Shown here piece by piece: positions 35,397 through 44,384 of a stretch of DNA of 64,000 nucleotides. This DNA comes from Eremomyces bilateralis CBS 781.70 (Eukaryota; Ascomycota; Dothideomycetes; Eremomycetales; Eremomycetaceae), in the NCBI RefSeq assembly GCF_010015585.1, contig NW_022985081.1, positions 357,995-421,994 of the forward strand, in the 5' to 3' direction. Within the stretch, counting starts at the first letter, position 1, and every line of letters begins with the position of its first letter. The notes below the pieces were generated by a model that saw only the letters and a list, made by a program, of their open reading frames with translations, had not been told where the DNA came from and searched no databases. The position numbers and the translations under genes are program-made.

Positions 35397-36658
35397 CTAC
35401 TCCTCCTCCTCCTCCTCCTCCTCCTCCTCCTCATCCACCTCCTCGCCCATCACCACTGCCAACGCCCCCCTCGCCAACCCCACCACATGGTTCAAATGCC
35501 CCAACTTGACTCCCACCGCTATCAACGCCGGATCCTGCGCCTCGACCCTCACCTTCTCCCTCACCCTAACCTCCCGCCCCTCCCCACTTCCCGCATCCTC
35601 CTCCACCCCGCCCACCACAAATACCTTCCCCTCCTCATCGTGCGCCGCCAACTTCTGTCCCCCCAGCGCGTTCGCCAACCCCCGCAGCATCCCGCCGCCG
35701 ATCCCCGAGCTCTCGGGCTGCACGGGCTGCAGCGTCCGCACGACGACTTCGAGGACACACCCGCGGACGCCAACCCAGACGTTCAGGTGGTGAAATCCCT
35801 CCCTGATCACCGCATCTCCAGGCGCGGCGTAACCCCCGCCCCCTGCCGCGCCGACCGTTCCTTCGAAACACCCCCGCGCAACGCCGGTCTCCGTCCACAG
35901 TCCTCCATCGTGTTTAGTTCCTTCTTCGCCTTTCAGCTCCTTCCGTGCGTTCGCGATCTCGGTTGACAGGAGGCGCAGCTGGCCGGCAATGAAGTTCGCG
36001 TCGTGCGGGGAGCCAGCCCAGCGGGAGACGTCGATGGCATCGAGGGCGGAGAGGATGGAGGAGCGGCAGGTGGAGAGTTGAGGGATGGTGTGTGGGTGGG
36101 TGAGGAGGAGGGGGAAGTAGGGGGTGGAGCGGGGGGTGGGGAGGGTGGGGAGGCGGAGTTTTATGTCCTTGGGAGATGTTAGATCTTAGGTTGTATAAGG
36201 ACGGTATATTCGGTGGGGGGGTAGGTGGAAGGAGAAGAAAGAAGGAGATGGACTTACGCCCTTGACGATGCGCGTCCCAACGCGCGTGATGAACCCTTTT
36301 AGGCTCTCAGATCGGTGCGAGGAAAGTGCGAGGGTACTGCCCGGTTCGGCGGGGGCGAGCAGTTCAGCACATTCTGTGAGACCTTCTTTGAGCGACTGGA
36401 GGGTCGTTTGGAGGGAGTCGAGAAGCCAGTTGAGTTCGCGAGCCTATCGTGAAGTCCCTCGTAGTTAATAACATTACGTAGCAGCAGGTATCAGACCGCG
36501 ATAGTGGGATTCAGGGAGATTGGACCAATCGAGGAATTGGCATCGTAACGTCATGGATGGACGGCACAATTAAACCAGGCATCACATACCAATGAAGTTT
36601 CCTCTTCCTTCCTCAGCTCCTCGACTGATGAAAGCGGTGGCCAGACGGCTGCAGACAT
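35397..36658 (-). CDS. Rogdi/Rav2-like protein (RAVE complex)
   Basis: Matches the Rogdi family, whose yeast relative Rav2 is a subunit of the RAVE complex that assembles the vacuolar H+-ATPase. Three exons on the minus strand (36658-36590, 36443-36258, 36167-35397) give 341 residues. Recognisable blocks: ARELNWLLDSLQTTLQSLKE near the N-terminus, HSVR-free SLKGFITRVGTRIVKG, then REKVRVEAQDPALIAVGVKL and the final helix GLARGALAVVMGEEVDE. The protein ends in an uninterrupted run of about 13 glutamates encoded by a GAG/TCC-type microsatellite. Gly-rich insertions in the middle (GAAGGGYAAPGD) make it diverged. Family call good; the link to V-ATPase is from family knowledge. Confidence 0.82.
35400..35433. 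repeat. TCC/GGA microsatellite coding poly-Glu
   Basis: An array of TCC triplets on the plus strand, read as GAG on the minus strand, forms the C-terminal glutamate run of the Rogdi-like protein and leads straight into its stop codon. Confidence 0.8.
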
Positions 36659-37711
36659 GGTTCCTGGGCCGGCTAGTATCGCCCTATCATGCTCTTAGTT
36701 GGATGAATTTATAACGCGTACCGCCGACGTTCACAAACTTCACGTCGATGCTAGATGGAAGAAGAAAGGACAAGATGATCGACGACGGCATGATGCTAGG
36801 GACCCATGTTCAGTGGCTCATGTGCTCCACCAAACCATTACCATCCCCCGCGTGGCTGTCCAGATACTCCATGATCGCCGGCGACATGGCATGTGGATGA
36901 CGACGCTCCTTGCCCACATCTCTTTCATTGATACAGTACGGAGCGCAGGAACGATTGCAGATGATGCGGGGTTAATCTTCATCTCGCATATTGCTACCGG
37001 TAGTCATATACATTTGGCGATAACACAGAATACAGATGATTTTTTGACAATATCTAAGTGTATAGTTAAAGGAACTAGCGCGTAGCTCATCTCGAGACTC
37101 GATATGTCCTGCACGTCATGATGAAACTTATAAGTGATGACAAGGAATCTTTGCTGGGTACCTTAACTCTAGTTAAGTTTGTCGCCCTGTTTGTTAGACT
37201 CTAAAACCAGAGAAGTTCTGTGAGCGAGTTTAGCAAGGAGAAGAGCCGATTGGGCTGCTGGACTCCTGCTGCTGTCATGATGTGCAGTTGACTGCTGGAT
37301 GGTGAACGAAGAAGAAGTCATCTCTCAGTAGTAGAGCTAGACACTACGTCACCATCGCTCCAAGTCGTACCAAACTCAGCCAGCTTCATCCAGCTTTGTA
37401 GTAATAACATGAAGATTTAGGGAGAGAACTTGGTTCACTGCTTCGTTCGAACCAACAGGAGGTATCCTGTTACATGGTCATATTTCAGCTTCACCTTGCC
37501 CCTACTCCCAGCTTGCTGAGCTTCTTCTGATTCCCACTTCCTCCTATTTTCTGTGACTTGCTGGCTACGATCAACCTTTTGGTGTAACTTATCCTCGTGA
37601 AAGTTGTTTGAAAGGCTGATATAACTTTCAACATCACGAAGTGAGCCAGATCTGCTGTTAGCATAGTCTCAAGTAATCAGTTCAACAGGCAAACCCTCTA
37701 CAGCAGCCCTC
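36659..37711. promoter_or_regulatory. Divergent intergenic region, Rogdi-like / SUR7-like
   Basis: The 1.05-kb space between two divergent start codons must contain both promoters. I see no gene in it and no regulatory motif I would name. Confidence 0.4.
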
Positions 37712-38598
37712 ATGGCGATAGCCCGTACGTCCATCCAGCGGGGTGATCGCAAGCCTTCAAATCACATACCCGAAACTAACCAGATTACCAGGCCCCCTTC
37801 TAAGCTTCCTCGCGCTCTTCTTCCTTGCCGGTACCGTCCTCTTCCAGTTCCTTGTCATCCTCTCCGGCGCCGTCGAACACTCTCCGGAGAACAAATTCTT
37901 CTTCCTTCAATCCACCACCGATGGCATCCCGACGTCGATGAATCCCGCTCGCTGGACCTTCTTCGCCCTCTGCGGCGTCAACGACAAGGGGCACAATGCG
38001 AACTGCGAGAAGACCCGCCCGGCCTTCCCATTTGACCCGCCGAATGCCAGGAACTTCGGGACCAACACTGGAATCCCGCATGACTTTATCGGCACGAACC
38101 ACTATTTCCTGATGAGTCGGTTTATGTTCGTGTTTTATCTCATCGCGCTGTTCTTCGCGGTCGTGAGCCTGTTCACGGGGTTGCTGGCCCTGTGCACGCG
38201 GATCGGCGCGTATTTGTCGGCCCTGAATGCGATGATCGCGCTGTTCTTCCAGACCATCACGGCGTGTCTAATGACGTATGTATCTACTATGGTTGGTTAA
38301 AGTAAGCTGGAGAGAAATACTGACTCGATTCAGTGCGTGGACTGTTCAAGCCCGAAATGCCTGGAACAAAACTGGCCGCCATGCAAGGCTGGGCGTCAAA
38401 TCGGCCGCTCTTACCTGGACTTCCGTCGCGCTTCTGTTCCTCACCACGCTGCTGTTCTGCATCGCCGGAGCAACCGGAAAGCGTGAAAAGAAACATGCAT
38501 CGGCAGGACGAGGCGTCTTCCGGAAACGAAGCGAGAAGAATCGAGGTAGCTTCTATGAGACGGAAAGCCAGAGGCGGGTCAGGGATAGCTACTCATAG
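37712..38598 (+). CDS. SUR7-family tetraspan membrane protein
   Basis: Plasma-membrane protein of the Sur7/Fmp45 group, associated in yeast with eisosomes and cell-wall integrity. Three exons: 37712-37724 (only 13 nt), 37792-38275 and 38334-38598; 253 residues. Splicing the mini-exon gives MAIARPLLSFLALFFLAG, the normal start with the first membrane helix. The extracellular loop carries the family pattern FFALCGVNDKGHN, NC and RPAFPFDPPNARNFG. Three more helices follow: MFVFYLIALFFAVVSLFTGL, ALNAMIALFFQTITACLM and TSVALLFLTTLLFCIAGATG. The cytosolic tail is basic. Without the mini-exon, an ATG at 37743 would give a different N-terminus, but it fits the family less well. Confidence 0.88.
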
Positions 38599-39211
38599 AG
38601 TAGTGTAACAGTCGATGCGGGAGTCATCCTGGTTGGAGAAAAGTGAGGCCAGAAGATACTCTGCGTTTGGGTCAATAGGGTGTAAAAGAACTTTGATTTG
38701 GACCGGTGGTGATCTGACATGGGATGAGGGGCATAAGATGCGGGAGATCTGTCGAGATCCCACAAAGGTTATGCGCCTAACGGCGTTGGAAGAACAGATC
38801 TCTAGGCAGGTGTTGGTTGTGTACTATATGGCGCTTATGTGGAGACGTAAATTTTAATAATAATTTAAATCCCGAAATCTTTATTCCGCAATTGGCGTGC
38901 TCAGTGTGTATGGAGGTATCTATCATGAATTCGAATCTCGAACGATATACTTGCGTCACGGTCCAACTCGCCCGCCGTGCCACCGACATCTTCAACCACA
39001 TCTGTTGCATCGAAAGTGTTCAAAAGATTCAATTGCTTCGATTCTTAGCAGAAGATACGTCCGCGATGATCATTTCACTTATCCCGTGGCCTTGCTACAC
39101 TGGTTGAGACCATCATCAGGTGCTCAATATGCATGAACCAAACAGTTCATTTCGGCATGAACATTCAACAGACACGAAGGTTCGCGCACATCTCGGTCGA
39201 CCCCGAAATGA
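38599..39211. other. Intergenic interval upstream of DUF2011-like gene
   Basis: Contains no gene I recognise. If the DUF2011-like gene has a separate first exon, it should lie here, but I found no convincing ATG plus donor. Confidence 0.4.
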
Positions 39212-40090
39212 ATAGTAGATTCTGACCACGAGCACAGTGTCACCCGCGCGGAGCTCTTCTCCGGCGATGAAATCCCCAAACCAAACCCCGATGTCTCCGA
39301 CATCGAGCTCGAAGATGCTGTATTAACCCGTCGCATCGACTTCGAAGAATTTCGACCACCCACCTCATCCAACCTTGGCGAGGATGCCCAACTCCCAGAA
39401 CCCGACGCCGACGAGTTCGAATTCCGTCTCTTTGCACCACAGAAGCCCAAAGAAACGTCTTCGGGACTCCAGTCCTCGGGCCCGTCTGCTTCGAAAATCC
39501 GGATCGCGTCCCCGGAACCCCTAGCAGGCGACGGGGCCATTCTAACAGCACGAGACCAATCGCACTACTTCACCTCCCCGCCGACACCACAGCGCAAAGC
39601 TGAATTGCGAAGCGCTGCGGTGACAGGGGATGTCGTCCGGGAGTGGGCGCAGGAGCGGTGGCCGGGGTCGGAGCTCTCGTGGCGGGTTGAGAAACTCGTC
39701 GTGGGGAAGGGAACATTGAAGCGAATGGCTCGGTCTGAGGCGCATGGTGCTTGGGATATTAGTCAAGTTGCACCCGACGCGATCAAGGGCGGGAAGGGCG
39801 AATCAACCGAAGTGCCTCCTGCGAGCGACTTTACACCCTATCACAAGCGACCGGGGAAGAAGAAGCGGATCAAGATCCGCATGCGGATTCGTGCTGCGGA
39901 AGTGGGGAAAGAGGAGAAGGCGAAGAAAGACGAGGAGGAGCGGGAGAAGAAGACGAGGAGGAATCGGGAGAAGAAGGTGAAGAAAAAGATGAGGGACAAG
40001 CTGAAGAAGACACAGGAAGGGGAAGCGGAAGGAGAAGGTGGAGAGGAAGCGAATGGAGGGGGAGAAGACGATGTCATGGAAGAAACGTAA
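39212..40090 (+). CDS. DUF2011-like protein, start unresolved
   Basis: Function unknown; the family is conserved in ascomycetes. The open frame runs from 39212 to the stop at 40090 (292 codons) but has no ATG near its 5' end. Conserved-looking blocks: VTRAELFSGDEIPKP, DADEFEFRLFAPQK, KIRIASPEPL, QSHYFTSPPTPQRKAELRSA, and a very basic C-terminal coiled region (KKTRRNREKKVKKKMRDK), suggestive of a nuclear or nucleolar protein. The nearest upstream ATG, at 39208, is in the next frame: it reads five codons (MNSRF) and hits a TGA; skipping one base there gives MNSRFDHEHSVTRAELF, which looks like the start of the family. So the gene has a sequence error, a one-base mutation, a +1 recoding site, or a missed first exon. 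Confidence 0.7.
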   Translation: MVDSDHEHSVTRAELFSGDEIPKPNPDVSDIELEDAVLTRRIDFEEFRPPTSSNLGEDAQLPEPDADEFEFRLFAPQKPKETSSGLQSSGPSASKIRIASPEPLAGDGAILTARDQSHYFTSPPTPQRKAELRSAAVTGDVVREWAQERWPGSELSWRVEKLVVGKGTLKRMARSEAHGAWDISQVAPDAIKGGKGESTEVPPASDFTPYHKRPGKKKRIKIRMRIRAAEVGKEEKAKKDEEEREKKTRRNREKKVKKKMRDKLKKTQEGEAEGEGGEEANGGGEDDVMEET

Positions 40091-40658
40091 CGTATACAGT
40101 GGCTGGTCAATATCCGTCTGTGAACCTTCATTCAGCAAGGAGTCCAAGTCCATGTCATTAACTATTTGAATGCTGTGCTTGGAGATTCTAGTAGTTGGGG
40201 ATTGGGAACATCCGCCTAACAAAATGCTGGAGTCCTCGTTGATCAATACGCATCCCATCCATCCTAACGTTTCCGTGTCGGTGATATGGACGCTGAAGCC
40301 GACCACTGCCGTACCGGGGCGCGGTCTATCGATAGTATGGTTCTAGGCCTACGGCCTGGTGCCCTGAAGTGCTAGTTACGCAACTAGGCTAGCTGTCAAC
40401 GTCTTGAACTGTTCAACATCATACACGTATAAGTTACATAGTTCTTCTTCTTTAGCTTTATGATAAATGAAAGTGGTTCTCGCCATCTTCGCGGTCAAAC
40501 CGTCTCACAAAGCCGCCTATGCCCCGGCTCTTGTACCCCTTTCAGTTGCTTGAGGTGCGTCACGCTCCGTTCTGACCGTCATATGATACTGAAGTTCCTC
40601 TACGATGTCACCCCATCCAAGCTTTACTACCGTAGAGACTAGTGTTAGTGTTACCGTG
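40091..40658. other. Intergenic interval
   Basis: 568 bp between the DUF2011-like stop and the NACHT relic, where both genes end. No feature supported. Confidence 0.5.
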
Positions 40659-41156
40659 TCACGCTCTCGTCGCTTTTAGATTCTGGGTTGGCATCTTCAC
40701 GCAGAAGTGTCCTGACAACCTCAATATGGTGTATTCAACAGCCTTAGAGAGTGTTTTTCTTCCACCGTGATACCGTTGTTCTAGATGAACCGACCCACTC
40801 GACATGAGAGCCTCTACGTCGAAGAATACGCAAACGTTGCTCGGAACTCGAGGTGACCGAACTTCTTCTAGGTGCTTGGCCAAGAAGAACGACAGCATCA
40901 TTTTACCACAGCCAGGATGTCCTGCAAGCCAGAGCAGCGCAATTTCCGTCTTCTCAACCCAAGAGACAAATTTTGGATGGCCCAGAATCCAGTGGCATGT
41001 GCTCTTAACTGCTGTAGGCAACATTCTTAGGTGGTCCGCCACATCAAAGACACTGAATTGTTTCATACAAGTCTCTTCAGAGTCGTCGAGAGTTAGAAGT
41101 AGCCAGGGATTCGAGACTTGGATCATAGTTAGGACAACTCTACTGAATTGTTCCAA
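40659..41156 (-). pseudogene. NACHT-domain (NLR) gene fragment
   Basis: 165 codons resembling the segment around the P-loop of fungal NLR proteins (HET-E/NACHT type), which act in non-self recognition. Matching parts: STCHWILGHPKFVSWVEK before the nucleotide site, LLWLAGHPGCGKMMLSFFLA as the P-loop, then VCVFFDVEALMSSG. The P-loop has GKM where a functional Walker A needs GKT or GKS. The frame stops soon after the first strand-helix block; the rest of the NACHT domain (Walker B, sensor motifs), an effector domain and C-terminal repeats are all missing. Genuine NLRs of this type usually exceed 700 residues. I read it as a decayed fragment, although the remaining frame is still open and starts with ATG. 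Confidence 0.6.
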
Positions 41157-41173
41157 AGGTGATATTGACGGCT

Positions 41174-41237
41174 CGCGTCAAAGTGCAGTTCCACGTGACC
41201 TGACCCAAGCGCGTCACTGGGCTCCGACGCGACGCGT
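41174..41237. promoter_or_regulatory. Cluster of ACGCG (MCB-type) boxes before RFC gene
   Basis: Five ACGCG cores on the two strands: reverse at 41174-41178 and 41210-41214, forward at 41227-41231 and 41232-41236, and reverse at 41233-41237 (making the palindrome ACGCGT at 41232-41237). A CACGTG box sits among them at 41192-41197. ACGCGT is the MluI cell-cycle box bound by the MBF complex at S-phase genes in yeasts. The cluster is 83-146 bp upstream of a replication gene's ATG. Confidence 0.6.
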
Positions 41238-41319
41238 CTGCAGTTTGCACTCATATTGAAATTCAGATTGAAACTCACTTTCAACGACATCATCAGCTCC
41301 TAAAATAGCACCAAACAAC

Positions 41320-42594
41320 ATGGCAAAGGCAGAATCATCCGCTGCAGCGGCCGGAAACAAGGCGCGGGCGACTACCACTAATTCTAGCCCCGATTACGAG
41401 CTCCCGTGGTCCGTCACAGCACTGTCTCTGTTATCGAAAGCCGCGCACGCTAACCAAGAGCAAAAGGGTTGAGAAATACCGGCCAATCTACCTCGACGAT
41501 ATCGTTGGCAATACAGAGACGATCGAGAGGTTAAAGATCATTGCCAAAGATGGCAACATGCCGCATCTCATTATATCAGGCATGCCAGGGATTGGAAAAA
41601 CCACCTCTATTCTCTGTCTCGCGAGACAGATGCTTGGGGATGCATACAAAGAAGCCGTCCTGGAACTGAACGCAAGTGACGAGCGTGGTATTGATGTTGT
41701 TCGAGGCAAGATCAAGGGCTTTGCACAGAAGAAGGTGACTTTGCCTCCTGGAAGGCATAAGCTCATCATTTTGGACGAGGGGGATAGGTATTCCTTTAGC
41801 ATCTCATTCATCCTCTGCAATGGCCACTGACACGTCTTCAGCATGACCTCTGGAGCCCAACAAGCCCTCCGCCGCACCATGGAAATCTACTCCTCCACTA
41901 CCCGTTTCGCCTTCGCCTGCAACCAATCGAACAAGATCATCGAGCCCTTACAGTCCCGTTGCGCGATCCTGCGATATGCCCGGCTTACCGACATGCAGGT
42001 CGCGAAACGCATCAAAGCGATCGCGGAGGCGGAGAAGGTCGAAGTCTCGGACGACGGGCTAGCGGCGCTGATATTCTCTGCGGAAGGGGATATGAGACAA
42101 GCGATCAACAACCTGCAGAGCACACATGCCGGGTTCGGGTTCGTCAGCGGAGATAATGTGTTCAAGGTCGTAGATAGCCCACATCCGGTGAAGGTGCAGG
42201 CGATGGTTAAGGCCTGTTATGAGGGGAAGGTGGAGGAGGCACTAGAGAAGCTGAAGGAGTTGTGGTACGTTTGCCTCTACATATCCTCGAGGTCTGACCC
42301 TAATGCTTGTAGGGATCTCGGATACTCTTGTCACGATATCATCAGCACGATGTTCAAAGTGACGAAGTCCATACCAAATCTCTCCGAGCATACGAAGCTG
42401 GAGTTCATCAAGGTATTTGAGTCCGAACCAGTAAAACACCCCTCGGAACACTAACTCGTCCTTAGGAAATCGGCTTCACCCACATGAGGATCCTCGAAGG
42501 AGTCCAAACCTACCTGCAACTGGCGGGATGCATCTCCAAGTTATGCCGAATCAACATGAAGCCAAGTCTCTTCGCAGTCAAACGAGCCACATGA
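41320..42594 (+). CDS. RFC4: Replication factor C small subunit (yeast Rfc4 / human RFC2 type)
   Basis: AAA+ subunit of the clamp loader that opens PCNA onto primed DNA. Five exons: 41320-41408, 41467-41787, 41842-42264, 42313-42412, 42466-42594; 353 residues. RFC boxes are present: [15 protein letters not shown] (box II), GMPGIGKTT (Walker A, residues 68-76), [14 protein letters not shown], Walker B LDEGD (133-136), [17 protein letters not shown] with the SRC arginine finger, and [14 protein letters not shown]. The usual DEAD of Walker B reads DEGD, keeping the catalytic Asp and Glu. The first intron uses an unusual donor (GTCCGT), chosen because it restores ELPWVEKYRP; its branch point CTAAC is normal. 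Assignment to the Rfc4/RFC2 paralogue rests on the C-terminal [18 protein letters not shown]. Confidence 0.95.
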
Positions 42595-44384
42595 TAGCGA
42601 CGACGGTTTTCGTTCATTCCAGGTATTTTGCTTCTGTCCGTATGCATAGCGCCGGAGTCTAAAGGGGTTCACGCTCTCACGTCAAATATACATACTCTCA
42701 TATACGTGTGAAAGTCATCTAACCACAACATTTCTGGGTTCCACGAATCCGAAAGGAAGCACATAAAATGAGTGCGCCAACTTTTACCCCAAACATCAAA
42801 CATGTGAAGTCCGTATCCCACCCGCAATTCCACATGCCATCAGCAAGTTAGCACCCGATCCTGCATAACATTTAGGCCCTTCCAGCCTAGTTTAGTTGGC
42901 GAGAACGCGGGGCGCCCGCATGCAGGCAATCCGCCGACCCGCCGAGACGATCCAACATTTAGCGATGGTGGCGCCCAATCGGGCTGACCGCTTCCCCCAA
43001 GTTTACCGCATGCCCCAGTCTGCTGATCGGAATTCGGACGAGTCGACGAGAGCCTCTGGCCCCCAAGACCCAAATGTTCTAGTTTGGGAAGCTCGCATGT
43101 GAAAACAAAGGCTCATGATATTCTAAAGGTCTGGCAAGCTCAAGCTGAGCTTGGCTGCTCTGGTGTGGTAGGATAAGAGCATGTGGTGGTTTTCAAATCT
43201 GCTCACAATGTTGCTAGAAATTCGGGACGTCGATTTGAAGTGCTCTTTGTCATGCTACAATTGTACTCGAGTCGCGATTTCAACGTGCCTGTACCACATC
43301 CGCCATCCCACTTGTTGGTTCCTGGTGTCCGATCGATGAGACAACTGCATTTGATAGGAGCCGCACCGCGACTCCCGACATCTGGAACAAAGCGCTTGTC
43401 GGTTGTCCTGTCCGACGTTGCTCGGATTTCGAGTTTAAGGAACGCTCCGAGACGGTAGTCCGATACTACGGAAACGGTAGGTTTTCCTCTCAAAAGTCAA
43501 AAAGCCACATCTCCCAAAATCCGGTCCATTTTCGAAATTATATTCAGAGAGGACGTGCCATTCATTCCGGTACTGGTCCACAAGTCCAAAGCAAGGACCG
43601 CTGTACTTTAGGGTGACGTACTCTACCGAGGCTGCGAGGCTAGATCGCGAGCAAGCCATAGATGATAGACTTCATTTCAGATTTCAGACGACAGCACATC
43701 AATCGAACACCTATTGTGAAGTTGTAATACGGTTTTTGGATCGCCACGATATCCAGTGCTGGTGCAATCATACCTTTCCTGAGTTCATTCCAATGCATCA
43801 ATCCAGTATCTATCCCAATCAGCTCTCCAATAAAGCCATACGTAGCACTTGGGAAAGCCGGCGGTCTCATTGGCCGGCCCCATCGGATCCCCCCCATTTC
43901 ATATACCTTGGATTCGGCCCCGAACTAACCTAGCCCCGGCGTGGCACCGGAATAGATTGCGTCTTTCGCATCTTGTTCCGAGAGGCGGCTGCAATCCCGC
44001 ACGTCTGCAACGGCGACAAGGTTCGTTTGGCCCCAAATCCTCAATAAGTGACCCGCATTCATGACATTCCTCGCCTCGGTACCGCCGAGGCATCATGTTT
44101 GGTCGAGATTGGCCAAGTTTATGGAACACTTTTAGCTAACCTGCCCTAATGACCTTCTAGAAGTCCTCTCTCTTCTCGTGATTCTTGCGAGGTTTCTTTC
44201 TTTTGGGTCCTTCTTCGTCGGTCGTTCCATCATTTTTGGTCTACCAGTACTCCGTCGTGTTCTGTCGAGGCAAGGCGTCATCTCGCCCCAACATCCGGAC
44301 GATATCGAAGTTGCATACTCAGCCGCTCTCCACCGGTGCAATAAGAATTAGACAGAACGGAAAACACAGAGCTCAAAAGACAAG
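42595..44384. other. Intergenic interval with acyl-CoA synthetase promoter
   Basis: 1.8 kb without a recognisable gene. The right end is the promoter and leader of the acyl-CoA synthetase and is CT-rich at about 44155-44225. It holds the CCTCGG inverted repeat annotated separately. Confidence 0.5.
44073..44091. promoter_or_regulatory. CCTCGG inverted repeat (FarA/FarB-type site)
   Basis: GCCTCGGTACCGCCGAGGC: two perfect 7-bp arms around a 5-bp spacer. CCTCGG is the established core bound by the Zn2Cys6 regulators FarA and FarB, which induce fatty-acid catabolism genes in Aspergillus. It lies 294 bp upstream of the ATG of a predicted peroxisomal acyl-CoA synthetase, which is just the expected kind of target. 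Confidence 0.65.

Noticed and set aside
38925-38950. AATTCGAATCTCG resembling a tRNA B box
   Set aside because: No A box at a suitable distance and no pairing T-stem; not a tRNA gene.
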